A stretch of 64,000 bases of DNA from JAPOXR01 sp965116115 (GCA_965116115.1 OZ220486.1:682001-746000); one strand, 5' to 3'; positions 53,095 through 62,885 are shown, numbered from the stretch's first letter. The notes: generated by a model from the sequence alone, not told the origin. A program made the numbers and translations.

Positions 53095-53958
53095 ATGAAC
53101 AATGACAAAGTCCTGCTGAGCATAGGGCACGGTTATTCCGCGAGAGCCCTCAGCCGCATGCTTAATCGCGATCACGGATGGAAAATCATCGGCACGACCC
53201 GGACAGGGGACGGCTGCGGGGGAGTCGCTGAATCGGGTGCGACATGCAGGGTCTGGCCCGGGAACAGTTTGGCCGGCGACATTGCCGGAGCAACGCACAT
53301 TCTCGTGTCGGTGCCGCCTGATGCGTCCGGGGACCCGGTCATCCGGCAGCTCGGCGACAGACTTGCGGAGTTTGCTAAGGATCTCACGTGGGTCGGATAT
53401 CTTTCGACGACAGCGGTCTACGGTGACAAACGCGGCGAATGGGTCGACGAATCAGCGGAGCTTGCCCCGGCAACCCGGCGGGGGAGGCAGAGAGTGGAAG
53501 CCGAGCGTGCCTGGAGGAATCTTGCGCGGAGATCCGGGCTTCCGCTGCACATTTTCCGTCTGGCGGGAATTTACGGTCCGGGCAGGGGGCCGCTGGCGCA
53601 GATTCAAAACGGGAGAAAGCGGTCTCAGGTCGTTAAGCCCGGTCAAGTGTTCAACCGGGTTCATGTCGAAGACATCGCACGCATGCTGTTCGCCTCCATG
53701 GCAAGTCCTAGTCCGGGTTCAGTTTACAATGTCTGCGACGATTGCCCCGCGCCGCCCGAAGAAGTGGCCGACTTCGCATGCGGCCTGCTTGAACGCGCTC
53801 CTTTGCCCCGGACCCAGATTGACAGCGCGGATCTGAGCCCGATGGCCGAAAGCTTTTACGCGGAATCAAAAAGGGTCAGCAACAGTTCTGCCAAGAACCG
53901 GCTGGGGCTGCGCCTTCTCTATCCTGACTACAAGGCCGGTCTGCGTTCGCTGCTTTGA
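53095..53958 (+). CDS. NAD(P)-dependent epimerase/SDR-like protein
   Basis: A 287-residue Rossmann-fold protein of the extended/atypical SDR group. The nucleotide loop is SIGHGYSARALSRML near 8-22; VGYLSTTAVYGD (about 100-111) and RLAGIYGPGRGPLAQI (about 156-171) are typical of epimerase-like members; FNRVHVEDIARMLFASM follows. The substrate is not evident. The C-terminal end LLYPDYKAGLRSLL is characteristic of a subfamily common in proteobacteria. Confidence 0.82.
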   Translation: MNNDKVLLSIGHGYSARALSRMLNRDHGWKIIGTTRTGDGCGGVAESGATCRVWPGNSLAGDIAGATHILVSVPPDASGDPVIRQLGDRLAEFAKDLTWVGYLSTTAVYGDKRGEWVDESAELAPATRRGRQRVEAERAWRNLARRSGLPLHIFRLAGIYGPGRGPLAQIQNGRKRSQVVKPGQVFNRVHVEDIARMLFASMASPSPGSVYNVCDDCPAPPEEVADFACGLLERAPLPRTQIDSADLSPMAESFYAESKRVSNSSAKNRLGLRLLYPDYKAGLRSLL

Positions 53959-54215
53959 CGACGTCAAAGGCGAAGCGGAAAGCTCATCAGGACAGCCGAT
54001 GGGTCGTTGCGAACGCACAGACCCATCAAGTTCCGCCGGATCGAATCATGATTATTGAAATGCGCTGATCAGCGGCCGGTGTCCACGAACCCGATAAACA
54101 CTCGCAAACCAGCCCCGATCCCGGGGACAGTCACCGAATGTCACGAACCGGCCGCGCGATGCCGAAACTGCAGATCGGAGGATGTCCGGAGACAGCCTCC
54201 GATCAGAATTCGCAA

Positions 54216-54428
54216 TTACAGGAGAGCAACACCAGCTGCTACCGCACCAAGTAACAGGAGCGGAATCAGGTAGTCGTTACCTTCTTCCGGTTCCATGACT
54301 TCCGGTTCCATCATCGGCTCGGCCATCGCCGGCTCGGCCATTTCTTCCATTTCCGGCTCATGCATACCGCCGGCTGACAGACTGGTCGCCGCAAGCGCGA
54401 AGGCCGCGGCAAGAGCAATCTTTTTCAT
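54216..54428 (-). CDS. Small secreted or membrane protein, Met/Glu/Pro-rich
   Basis: 70 residues: a clear signal peptide (MKKIALAAAFALAATSLSAG), a very acidic segment built of repeated EPxM/MEPE units, and a C-terminal membrane helix (DYLIPLLLLGAVAAGVALL). ATG 54428 follows GAAAGGAAC. Small proteins with this three-part layout occur in alphaproteobacteria; function unknown. The Met-Glu repeats might bind metal or only act as a spacer. Confidence 0.78.
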   Translation of the reverse strand: MKKIALAAAFALAATSLSAGGMHEPEMEEMAEPAMAEPMMEPEVMEPEEGNDYLIPLLLLGAVAAGVALL

Positions 54429-54569
54429 GCTTGTTCCTTTCAAGTTAACCTAATATCTTCCGATCTTTCACGAGACCGGCGACAGTTGCGCCGAATCGGA
54501 AAAACCGTAAAGCTGCATGGCACTCGTCATCCGCGCGGCTTCAGCCTCTAGCAGACGCTCCCCGCCATG

Positions 54570-55133
54570 TCAAATCAGCAAAACCTGAGTTCCGATCTTA
54601 GCGAGCGCGAACAATTCCTCAATATGTTCATTGTACAATCCAATGCAGCCGTTGGAAGAGCGACGGCCGATTTTGCGGGTGTCGTGGGTTCCGTGAATCC
54701 GGTAATACCTCCACGACAGATGTAGAGCATGGGTGCCGAGCGGGTTGTCGGGTCCTGGCGGCATGTAAAGCGGCCAGTCCGGGTTGCGCTCCAGCATAGC
54801 AGGCGTCGGCCGCCATTCCGGATCCTTGACCTTCTTCGTCACTCTGGTGCGCCCGAGACGGGTCAGTTCGGGTGAGATCGGGACGCTTGTCGGATAAAGC
54901 TTGTAGACGGTTTCGTTTTCTGACCAGTAGTGAAGCGCGCGCGATTTGACATCGACAAGAATCGCATCATTGGCGAGATCCGCGAAATACGTCTGCCAGT
55001 CACGCATGACAAATCCGGAAATGTTGCGGTGAGCCTTTACGTCTCCGGCCGCCATCGCCGCGGGGGCCGCCGCGGCAGCGGCTCCGGCCAGCAGCATTTT
55101 CCCAAAAGTGCGCCGGTGATGCTGCTCAGTCAT
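54570..55133 (-). CDS. L,D-transpeptidase (YkuD), Tat-exported
   Basis: A 187-residue periplasmic enzyme that cross-links peptidoglycan or anchors proteins to it. The Tat-type signal is RRTFGKMLLAGAAAAAAP with cleavage near MAAG. The catalytic motif is HGTHDTRKIGRRSSNGCIGL, with the His and the Cys of the YkuD fold. ATG 55133 is chosen because GGAG lies upstream; the frame is open to 55151. Confidence 0.92.
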   Translation of the reverse strand: MTEQHHRRTFGKMLLAGAAAAAAPAAMAAGDVKAHRNISGFVMRDWQTYFADLANDAILVDVKSRALHYWSENETVYKLYPTSVPISPELTRLGRTRVTKKVKDPEWRPTPAMLERNPDWPLYMPPGPDNPLGTHALHLSWRYYRIHGTHDTRKIGRRSSNGCIGLYNEHIEELFALAKIGTQVLLI

Positions 55134-55151
55134 GTCAAGTCTCCGTTGCAC

Positions 55152-55798
55152 AGTGTTGCGGCTGTAAAACCGACGCTAATGTTGAAATGAGTCTCCCGCA
55201 ACCCATCGACCGAAAAAACGCTCTCAGTTGCCTTGCGCCTGCTCCGCGCATCGTCAATTAAGCGCGGCTTCATGCACATTCCGGCCGGAATCGCCCGCCC
55301 GGCGGCCCACGCCGCGGCGGATGACAGATTCAGGCAAGTCCCGGCGGATTGCGGCGGACCGGTCCCCGCATGTGAATTGTTCGGCGGAAAGACGGATTTT
55401 CATTCGGGCGGAGCGGTCAAAGCGGATGTGTGAGCGGCGGCGCCTTTCCGAGTCGCCTGCGCTTGGACCGATCCGCGCCGCTCTTGAGGCGCTGAGCCGG
55501 ACCGCGATGCCGGACGGATGCAGAGTCATAAAGCGCACTGAACCGGCATCGAACTGTCCGGAAACCGGTTCGGCGGGAGAAATTCAGAATGCGCTTTTCA
55601 AGATGCTTTTCGGCATCTCCGCCGGAAGAAAAACATGCCGGTCGCTTTAGACGCTCCATGCTTGGCGCATTATGGCCGTGCGCTGGCTCGGGTCAGCGGC
55701 GGCATGAATGTCCGGCTGCCAACGGCGTTGCTTGTGATTGACTGAATCGCCGAGGCTCATTATTTCCAGTATTATATTGAAAATATGTAATTCACACC
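55152..55798. other. Non-coding region
   Basis: No recognised gene. Overlapping GC-rich open frames on both strands (for instance 55228-55650) lack known motifs or a start site. The last 70 bases are AT-richer and probably carry the promoter of the CAP-domain gene. Confidence 0.3.
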
Positions 55799-56341
55799 AT
55801 GAAATATTTCCAGATCGCCGCATTTTGCGCCGCTTGCCTGCTGACTGCGTGCAGTTCCGCACCCCCGACGGAACTGAACCCTGATCCGCCTGCCGGACCG
55901 GGCGGAAATGGACCCGTCAGACTCGTGCCGCAGATTTTCTGGATCGATTCCCGCGAGCGTGAGCAGATCCCTTTCCGGATGCTGGATGCGGTGAACGGAA
56001 TCCGGGGTCAGAACGAACTGCCTCCGGTTCGACTGTCAAGGGAGCTGAACGCGGCTGCCCGCACCCATTCAAAAGATATGGCCGTGCAGAATCGGCCATG
56101 GCATTTCGGTTCCGACGGATCTTCGCCCGTTGACCGGGTCAGGCGGGTTGGATTCGAAGGAATGTTTCTTGGAGAAAACATCTCTGAGTCCTACGAGAGC
56201 GATTTGGCCACTCTGTCCGCGTGGATGACGGATCCCGACACCCGCCGCCTGATTCTGAATCCTGACGCCAAAGTAATCGGCATTGGATGGAATCAAGATG
56301 AAAGCGGCAAGATTTGGTGGACACTGGTCGCCGCCGGCTGA
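55799..56341 (+). CDS. CAP-domain (SCP-like) lipoprotein
   Basis: 180 residues with a lipoprotein signal (lipobox LLTAC at 15-19) and a CAP/SCP domain: LDAVNGIRGQNELPPVRLS, then AAARTHSKDMAVQNRPWHFG (the His of the CAP cavity) and FLGENISESY. CAP proteins of bacteria are extracytoplasmic with mostly unknown roles. It is convergent with the L,D-transpeptidase that follows; the stops are 4 bases apart. Confidence 0.88.
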   Translation: MKYFQIAAFCAACLLTACSSAPPTELNPDPPAGPGGNGPVRLVPQIFWIDSREREQIPFRMLDAVNGIRGQNELPPVRLSRELNAAARTHSKDMAVQNRPWHFGSDGSSPVDRVRRVGFEGMFLGENISESYESDLATLSAWMTDPDTRRLILNPDAKVIGIGWNQDESGKIWWTLVAAG

Positions 56342-56345
56342 AGAC

Positions 56346-56879
56346 TCAGCGGTAAATGTTAATTGGCGTTCCGATATCCACGGTCCGGAAAAGCGTCCTC
56401 ATCTCATGATCGGCCACGGCGATGCAGCCTTCGGTCCAGTCGCCGCGCCGCCGCTTGACCTTAGATCCGTTCGGCTGGCCATGAATGAAGATGTCACCGC
56501 CCGGATCGACGCCCCGGGCTTTTGCCAGCCGCATGTCTCTTGCGTTAGGGTAAGACAGCCCAAGCGAAAGATAAAACCGGCTTCTGGAATTTTTGCGGTC
56601 AATCACGTAACGCCCGACCGGGGTTTTTCCGTCGCCCCGCTGAAGTTTATGCCCGACCGGAGCGAATCCGAGGCTGACATTGTATGATCCGATCTTGCGG
56701 TCGCCGGAATAGGCATACATCCGCCGGGACCTCTTATGGATGTCGATACGGGTCACTCTCTCAGACTTACTGTCCGGCTCGGGAGACAGCCTGCAGCCGG
56801 ACAGCGCCGCCGCAGCTGTCAAAGTCAGAACAGTTCGGCGGGCAATAACGGGGTTTGATGAATTCACGTTTTGAGACAT
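56346..56879 (-). CDS. L,D-transpeptidase-like protein (YkuD), lipoprotein or Tat signal
   Basis: 177 residues from ATG 56879. The signal contains an RR pair (IARRTVLTLTAAAALSGC) with lipobox LSGC. The YkuD core is IFIHGQPNG followed by GDWTEGCIAVADHEM with the catalytic Cys. The upstream frame is open to 56957, overlapping the rlmN end, but the signal peptide supports the shorter start. It lies 50 bases after rlmN in the same direction. Confidence 0.9.
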   Translation of the reverse strand: MSQNVNSSNPVIARRTVLTLTAAAALSGCRLSPEPDSKSERVTRIDIHKRSRRMYAYSGDRKIGSYNVSLGFAPVGHKLQRGDGKTPVGRYVIDRKNSRSRFYLSLGLSYPNARDMRLAKARGVDPGGDIFIHGQPNGSKVKRRRGDWTEGCIAVADHEMRTLFRTVDIGTPINIYR

Positions 56880-56928
56880 TGATCTGAATCGCGCGGTTTT
56901 GCCAAGCTGCATGCTGCGTGGAGGGGCT

Positions 56929-58059
56929 TCAATGCGCCGACCGCTTTCTGCGGTCACGCTCCGATTTTGATTTCAGCTGGCCGCAGGCGGCCATGATGTC
57001 CTCACCGCGCGGGGTTCTCACCGGCGAAGCGTAGCCGGACTTGAACAGAATCGAAGCGAAACTCCGGATGCGGCACGGCGGGGATCTGCGGTAGCGCGCT
57101 CCCGGCCAGAAGTTGAACGGGATGAGGTTGACCTTGGAGGGAATGCCTCTGATCAGCTGAACCAGTCTCCTCGCATCCTCGTCGCTGTCATTCACCTCCC
57201 GCAGCATGACATATTCAAAAGTGATCCGGTCCGCGTTGGATGCCCGGGGATAGTCGCGAAGGGCGGCGAACAAAGTTTCCAGATTCCACTTTCGGTTGAT
57301 GGGCACGAGCTCATTGCGCACTTCATCGGTGGTCGCGTGTAGTGAAACCGCCAGCCGGCAGCCGATTTCCTCGCCGGCCCGGCGGATCGCCGGCGCCACG
57401 CCGGCCGTTGACAGAGTGACCCGTCTCCGTGAGAGACTGATTCCTTCGCCGTCCGTCATGATTTTCACCGCGTCACGCACATTGTCGAAATTGTAGAGCG
57501 GCTCGCCCATCCCCATCAGAACGATGTTGGACAGCAGGCGGGATTCATTTTTCGGCTGCCGGCCCGGAAGCGGCCACTCGCCGAGATCATCCCTGGCCGC
57601 AAGGACTTGACCGACGATTTCACAGGAGGTGAGATTGCGGACCAGCGGTTGGGTCCCCGTGCGGCAAAAGGAGCAGTTCAGTGTGCATCCGACTTGTGAC
57701 GAAACACAAAGCGTTCCCCGGTCCCGGTCCGGGATGTAAACGGTTTCAACTTCCTTTCCGTCATCCATTCGGAAAAGATATTTGCGCGTGCCGTCCCGGC
57801 TGACCAGTTTTTTCACGGTTTCGGGAACGCGGACCGAAAACGAACCTGACAGCCCGTCACGGTAGTCACGAGCCAGATTCGTCATCAGAGAGAAATCCCG
57901 GACGCCCTTCTGGTATATCCACTGCCAGATCTGGCGCGTCCGCATACCGGCCTGCGCCGCATCGGCGCCGTGTTCCAGCAACGCCGCGCGGAGAGTTTCC
58001 CGTGTCTGGCCGACCAGATTGACGGGCCCGCCGCGGCTGCGCTGCGCTTCGCCGGACAT
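56929..58059 (-). CDS. rlmN: Dual-specificity rRNA/tRNA (adenine-C2) methyltransferase RlmN
   Basis: A radical-SAM enzyme that methylates C2 of A2503 in 23S rRNA and A37 of some tRNAs. The radical-SAM cluster motif is C125, C129, C132 (CTLNCSFC); MGMGEPLYNFDNV and RRVTLSTAGVAP are family signatures; the substrate-linked Cys lies in the C-terminal half. ATG 58059 is chosen; the frame is open to a TTG at 58080. Basic C-terminal tail. It lies 45 bases after the IalB-like gene. Confidence 0.95.
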   Translation of the reverse strand: MSGEAQRSRGGPVNLVGQTRETLRAALLEHGADAAQAGMRTRQIWQWIYQKGVRDFSLMTNLARDYRDGLSGSFSVRVPETVKKLVSRDGTRKYLFRMDDGKEVETVYIPDRDRGTLCVSSQVGCTLNCSFCRTGTQPLVRNLTSCEIVGQVLAARDDLGEWPLPGRQPKNESRLLSNIVLMGMGEPLYNFDNVRDAVKIMTDGEGISLSRRRVTLSTAGVAPAIRRAGEEIGCRLAVSLHATTDEVRNELVPINRKWNLETLFAALRDYPRASNADRITFEYVMLREVNDSDEDARRLVQLIRGIPSKVNLIPFNFWPGARYRRSPPCRIRSFASILFKSGYASPVRTPRGEDIMAACGQLKSKSERDRRKRSAH

Positions 58060-58104
58060 GGACGACTCAGCTTGGAACAAGAGGATTATGCGGCGGGAAG
58101 CGCA

Positions 58105-58647
58105 TCAGATCTGCGCCGCGCAGTTCTCTGCCAGCGTCAGCGCGTCCGTCAGACCCATGAGGGAAAATGTGTCCTCGGTCTTGGTGTCCCGCCGCGAGAT
58201 TCCCGTGACCACGGCGTCTCTTCCTTTCTTCAAGGCTTCGATGACATCCCCGTCCTTGCCTTCTTCGGGCCACGCCCATTCGCTGTTGTCGCTGGACGTG
58301 CCGGGAGTCAGAACGAATCTGCGGCTGCCGATTTCAAGCTCAACCGTTGAATCTTTCTTGAACGGATAACCGCCCTGAAATGAGACAAGCTGCCGGTGAC
58401 GGCCTTTGGGCAGAATGGTCACTGCCAGAAGGATGTCACCGCGGATCACTTCCACGATTCTGCCTTCACGGGTGTTGACTGTCTTTCTCGGCTTGGAGAT
58501 GACGCCGCATTCCTGTTCACCGCTGACGCTCTTATATACCGTCCAGTCCCGGCTCTTGCTGATCTCGATGAGTTCAGCCTGCGCATGCGCCGCCGGGAGA
58601 GTCCCGAACCATGCGAGCGCCGCCGCCCAAAGCAATTTTCTGGTCAT
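58105..58647 (-). CDS. Invasion-associated locus B (IalB)-family protein
   Basis: 180 residues with a Sec signal (LLWAAALAWFGTLPAAHAQA). The mature part has the IalB-family layout: DWTVYKSVSGEQECGVIS (Cys conserved), GGYPFKKDSTVELEIGSRRF, EWAWPEEGKD and the C-terminal GISRRDTKTEDTFSLMGLTDAL. Family members are periplasmic or outer-membrane-associated; only some have been tied to host-cell entry. Its position next to rlmN is common in alphaproteobacteria. Confidence 0.88.
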   Translation of the reverse strand: MTRKLLWAAALAWFGTLPAAHAQAELIEISKSRDWTVYKSVSGEQECGVISKPRKTVNTREGRIVEVIRGDILLAVTILPKGRHRQLVSFQGGYPFKKDSTVELEIGSRRFVLTPGTSSDNSEWAWPEEGKDGDVIEALKKGRDAVVTGISRRDTKTEDTFSLMGLTDALTLAENCAAQI

Positions 58648-58768
58648 GAAATGCCTGCCGCCTCTTTTGATTTGATTTTACTTGGTGCCGCCTTATTCTG
58701 AGCATCAGCCGACCGGTTTTCAAGTGCGATTCCCGCCAAAATTCACTGTATCCCGCGGAACGCCGCAC

Positions 58769-58810
58769 GGCGCCGTATTCCTTGGGGCGATCCCTGATAC
58801 GGCGGCGCCC
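58769..58810. promoter_or_regulatory. Long inverted repeat upstream of leuC
   Basis: GGCGCCGTAT (58769-58778) can pair with ATACGGC-GG-CGCC (58797-58810) across an 18-nt loop. It lies 68 bases before the leuC start and could be a terminator for the left flank or an attenuator-like element. I see no leader peptide with a Leu-codon run. Confidence 0.4.
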
Positions 58811-58878
58811 TTTCCCCGGCGGTTGAAATCACCTGCCGTTAAACCATAGTGAAGGGCAGGAAAATCTGGAGTCAGTCA

Positions 58879-60285
58879 ATGAACGCGCGGAAAACGCTTT
58901 ACGATAAGATCTGGGACGCTCATGTCGTTCATGAGGCGGATGACGGGACCTGCCTTCTGTATATCGACAGACATCTGGTCCATGAAGTCACGAGCCCGCA
59001 GGCATTTGAAGGCCTGCGGCTGGCGGGCAGGAATGTCCGGGCCCCGGAACAGACGGTCGCTGTTCCCGATCACAATGTGCCGACCGATGAAAGGCGCGCG
59101 GAGCGGATCGACGACGAAGACAGCCGGATTCAAGTCGAGGAACTGGAGAAAAACGCCCGGGAATTCGGCATCGAATACTATCCTGTCGATGACATCCGCC
59201 AAGGAATCGTTCACATCATCGGCCCGGAACAGGGCTGGACCCAGCCGGGGATGACAATTGTCTGCGGCGACAGCCACACCGCGACGCACGGCGCGTTCGG
59301 CGCGCTTGCCCACGGGATCGGCACAAGTGAAGTCGAGCATGTGCTGGCGACGCAGACTCTGATCCAGAAAAAATCCCTGAATATGAAAATCGAGGTCAAA
59401 GGGACGCTCGGCATCGGCGTGACCGCCAAAGACGTCACGCTGTCGATTATCGGCGAGACCGGAGCCGCCGGAGGGAACGGGCATGTCATCGAATACACCG
59501 GAGAGGTGATCCGGGATCTGTCCATGGAAGGGCGCATGACGGTTTGCAACATGGCGGTCGAAGGCGGCGCCAGAGCCGGATTGGTGGCGCCGGACGGCAA
59601 GACGTTCGATTATGTCAGGGGACGGCCGCACTCGCCGAAAGGCGGGGCGTTTGAAACGGCTGTCTCATGCTGGAAGACGCTCAGGTCTGACGAAGGCGCG
59701 TATTTCGACAAGACGGTGACTCTGGATGCCGGTTCGATCGCGCCGGTCGTGACTTGGGGCACAAGTCCGGAAGATGTGCTGCCGATCACCGGCGAGGTGC
59801 CGGATCCGTGTGATTTCTCCGGCCCGAAATCGCACGCGGTTGAGCGCAGTCTGAACTATATGGGTCTGCGGCCCGGCACCAGACTTGAAGATATCGAGGT
59901 CGATACGGTCTTCATCGGCTCCTGCACCAATGGCCGGATCGAGGATCTGCGGGAGGTGGCGGAAATCATGAAAGGCCGCAAAGTGAAGCAGGGCCTCAGG
60001 GCCATGATCGTTCCGGGATCGGGACTGGTGCGCATGCAGGCGGAAGAAGAGGGAATCGCCGCTCAGCTCATTGCTGCCGGATTCGAATGGAGAATGGCCG
60101 GCTGTTCGATGTGCCTCGGGATGAATCCGGACCAGCTGGCGCCCGGAGAAAGATGCGCATCGACTTCCAACCGCAATTTTGAAGGCCGTCAGGGACGGGG
60201 CGGGCGCACCCATCTTCTGAGCCCGGCAATGGCGGCTGCCGCCGCCGTGACCGGCCGGCTGACTGATGTCAGGCATTTCATGTGA
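58879..60285 (+). CDS. leuC: 3-isopropylmalate dehydratase large subunit
   Basis: Leucine synthesis: isomerises 2-isopropylmalate to 3-isopropylmalate with LeuD. A 468-residue aconitase-fold protein; 4Fe-4S ligands are in IGSCTNGR and AGCSMCLGMN, with CGDSHTATHGAFGALAHGIGTSEVEHV in the N-terminal half and the ending STSNRNFEGRQGRGGRTHL. ATG 58879 has GGAG upstream. It is followed by leuD after 13 bases. Confidence 0.97.
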   Translation: MNARKTLYDKIWDAHVVHEADDGTCLLYIDRHLVHEVTSPQAFEGLRLAGRNVRAPEQTVAVPDHNVPTDERRAERIDDEDSRIQVEELEKNAREFGIEYYPVDDIRQGIVHIIGPEQGWTQPGMTIVCGDSHTATHGAFGALAHGIGTSEVEHVLATQTLIQKKSLNMKIEVKGTLGIGVTAKDVTLSIIGETGAAGGNGHVIEYTGEVIRDLSMEGRMTVCNMAVEGGARAGLVAPDGKTFDYVRGRPHSPKGGAFETAVSCWKTLRSDEGAYFDKTVTLDAGSIAPVVTWGTSPEDVLPITGEVPDPCDFSGPKSHAVERSLNYMGLRPGTRLEDIEVDTVFIGSCTNGRIEDLREVAEIMKGRKVKQGLRAMIVPGSGLVRMQAEEEGIAAQLIAAGFEWRMAGCSMCLGMNPDQLAPGERCASTSNRNFEGRQGRGGRTHLLSPAMAAAAAVTGRLTDVRHFM

Positions 60286-60298
60286 GGAGAACGGCGGG

Positions 60299-60904
60299 AT
60301 GAAAAAATTCACGGCGCTTTCGGGCATCGCGGCGCCGATGCCGCTGATGAATATCGACACCGACATGATCATACCGAAGCAGTTTCTCAAAACCATCAAA
60401 CGCACCGGTCTGGGGGTCAGTCTGTTCCATGAGATGCGGTATGACTCTGAAGGCAAGGAGAATCCGGATTTTGTTCTTAACAGAGAAGCGTGGAAATCTG
60501 CGGAGATAATCGTGGCGGGAGACAACTTCGGCTGCGGCTCGTCGCGCGAACACGCGCCTTGGGCGCTCTTGGACTTCGGGATCCGGTGCGTCATTTCGAC
60601 CGGTTTCGCCGATATTTTTTATAACAACTGCTTCAAGAACGGCATCCTGCCGGTCACGCTGCCGAAGGATCAGGTGGATCAGCTCATGGATCACGCAGCT
60701 AACGGATCGAATGCCCGCATAGTGGTCGATTTGGAAGATCAGACAGTTTCAGCCCCTGACGGCGGACTGTTCCGCTTCGAGATTGATCCCTTCAAGAAGC
60801 GCTGCCTCTTGGAAGGCTTGGATGATATCGCGCTGACACTGGAAAAAGAGGCCGAGATAACAGCGTTCGAATCCCGCCGCCGGCTGGCCATGCCTTGGCT
60901 TTGA
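60299..60904 (+). CDS. leuD: 3-isopropylmalate dehydratase small subunit
   Basis: The 201-residue swivelling domain of the LeuCD enzyme. Signatures: MKKFTALSGIAAPMPLMNIDTDMIIPKQFL at the start, then GDNFGCGSSREHAPWALLDFGI and the ending ESRRRLAMPWL. The start follows GAGGAG. leuB, which usually follows in alphaproteobacteria, is missing; an ISAs1 begins 400 bases downstream. Confidence 0.97.
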   Translation: MKKFTALSGIAAPMPLMNIDTDMIIPKQFLKTIKRTGLGVSLFHEMRYDSEGKENPDFVLNREAWKSAEIIVAGDNFGCGSSREHAPWALLDFGIRCVISTGFADIFYNNCFKNGILPVTLPKDQVDQLMDHAANGSNARIVVDLEDQTVSAPDGGLFRFEIDPFKKRCLLEGLDDIALTLEKEAEITAFESRRRLAMPWL

Positions 60905-61305
60905 ACCGGAACGCCGACACGCGGCCAACGCCGTTATCCGAACTTGACCCGGCGCCGGACGCCTCGCGGCCAGAGGGGGCACAACGGCTTACGTCAATTG
61001 ATCATTTCCGAACAGGAGCGCAGAACGGACTTCCTGCGCCTCGCCAACGCGCTTTCCGCCCTCTGCCCGCGCAGCAGCCGCGAGTGGCGGGTTACGGACG
61101 CCATGCTGCCGTCGGCGCCGAGATGACGCCATGAAGATCCGCATCGCCGAACGACAATCCGCGGCCCGGCCGGTGTCGCGAGCTGCCTTGCGCACACATT
61201 TTTTTTACAGCGCGGTATCCGGCGTTCAAAGAGCCGGGCATATTCAACTTGATACCTGTTCCCGCCGCTTTGGCTCAGCCGGAGAACGCCGTCCGCCTGC
61301 AGCGG
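60905..61305. other. Non-coding region between leuD and ISAs1 copy 4
   Basis: No recognised gene. A frame at about 60995-61126 (SEQERRTDFLRLANALSALC, then REWRVTDAML) has protein-like composition and may be a gene remnant. Confidence 0.3.
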
Positions 61306-62558
61306 CAGGGCTATCGCTTTTGAGATTCCCAGTTTTCCGGCAGCATTCCGGCGGAGCTGATGAGTTTCAGCGCATAGCGGTGATGCTGTCCGGCTTTCTT
61401 GAGTTTGCCGCGCATTGACTCGGCCTGCTTGTCCTCCGTGACCCGCGCCAAGTTGAGAGACAGCCGCGCCGCATCACGACTGGTTTTCGGGCCCGGGTCC
61501 GGTCCGGTTCCGCAGATGATCTTCATTCATCGTGACATCGAGAAACCAGCGCAGACTGCTCGCTGCCGACCAGGCATTCCCGCACGCCCTTGAGAAAACG
61601 CTCCGGATCCGGCTTCCCGCTCATGATGAAATACCGGGTTCCGGGGCTGCGCTTTCCCTTGATTTCCCGGGTCGAAGAGACCGGTCCGACGGCGGCGAGA
61701 CCCGGCTGTTCGTGGTCTTTCAGCCAGTCGACATCATGGCAGACGGCGGCCCGGCGGGTTTCGATCCGGCCATGCCCCTTCTCCTTATGCGTCTCGGAAA
61801 ACTGAATGTTTTCAATGTTACCGGGGGCCTCCATATACCGTTTCACATCCTTGTGCGGATTGCCTTGGTTGCCCTTCAAGGCGAGAATATACTCGCCCCT
61901 GCCGTCCTTCACGGCCTCCGATATCGTCCGCTGCGCATGCATCGCGTCAGCCGCTGCCGTCCGCCCCCGGATGTCGAGTAACTTCAGAAGCGCGGGGATC
62001 GCGGTGATCTCGCTCGACTTCCCGTCGACCGCGGTCTGCGCGAGAGCCAGTCGCGTGTCAGAGGCGAAAGCGTGCATGAGATGCAGAGGCTGCCGCTTCG
62101 AAGCGTCGGCGAATGAACGGCGCAGGGTCTTGCCGTCAACGGCAATGACGCCGTCCCCGTATTCGACCGCCAGCCTCTTCGTCCGGCTCTGGGAAAGGCG
62201 CGAGAGAACGACGCCGAGTTCGACCGGATTCAGACTGTTGAACAGGTCGGAAAAGGCGTCGCAGCTCGGCGCGCCGTGCTTCATATCCATGAACCCAAGC
62301 AGGAATTTCTTCTTGATTTCAGCGAATTCGACTGTATCGGCGCATGTTTCGCCTTCCGACATGACGGTCAGAAGAGCGGTCATGAGTATTTCGTGAAGGT
62401 CATGCCGTACGCCGTCGCTCCGCCGGGGATCGGTGATGACGTTGAAAATATGAGATAAATCAGTTGTCTGTCTGCCTGCCTCTGTCGGCATTGTTGAGGC
62501 TTTGATGAAACAAAATGGGCTGATTGTAAAGCAAAACAATTCAAAAGCGAAAGCCTTG
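61306..62558 (-). mobile_element. ISAs1-family element, copy 4 (fullest copy)
   Basis: Inverted repeats: CAGGGCTATCGCTTTTGAGA at the left and, complemented, CAAGGCTTTCGCTTTTGAAT at the right. The 1253-bp length is normal for ISAs1. No matching target duplication is visible, so one flank may have been rearranged. Confidence 0.85.
61311..62539 (-). pseudogene. ISAs1 transposase with one late frameshift
   Basis: The main frame (62539-61523, 338 codons) carries the N-terminal DDE_Tnp_1-associated part (DLSHIFNVITDPRR, ADTVEFAEIKKKFL) and the catalytic domain (VIAVDGKTLRRSF, GEYILALKGNQ, HGRIETRRAAV). Near 61545 the frame shifts; the next frame supplies the conserved ending (NEDHLRN-like, then ARVTEDKQAESMRGKLKKAG). 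The catalytic Glu region is before the shift, so partial function cannot be excluded. Confidence 0.82.
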
Positions 62559-62588
62559 CCAAGGCAGCCCCATGAGACCGGGGCCGGA

Positions 62589-62885
62589 TCAGACGCCGGC
62601 CATGAAACTCCTAAGGAATTCAGCCAGCCAAGGCAGAACTAGCACCGCCAGAACCGCCCCGCCGATTATTTTTATCCATTTGAGTTCACTCAGCATGACA
62701 AGCAGGTTTTCCTTCAACTCCGCCTGCCCCCGCTTCAACTCCGCAATATCCGCCTTGGCCGCGTTCCCGCCGGTGTTGATGCCATCTCTGACCACCTCGG
62801 TCACCGACTCGGCCAGCCGTCCCGACTTCTCTCCTGCGCGAATCTTCTCAACCGCAGCGTGCGTGTCAAAAAATGTGTCTGTCAT
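62589..62885 (-). CDS. Coiled-coil protein with a C-terminal membrane helix (DUF1640-like)
   Basis: 98 residues: an N-terminal helical part (TFFDTHAAVEKIRAGEKSGRLAE), a coiled coil (AKADIAELKRGQAELKENLLVMLSEL) and one membrane helix (WIKIIGGAVLAVLVLPWLAEFL). The layout fits the small DUF1640/CCDC90-like bacterial proteins; function unknown. It lies 30 bases outside ISAs1 copy 4. Confidence 0.72.
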   Translation of the reverse strand: MTDTFFDTHAAVEKIRAGEKSGRLAESVTEVVRDGINTGGNAAKADIAELKRGQAELKENLLVMLSELKWIKIIGGAVLAVLVLPWLAEFLRSFMAGV

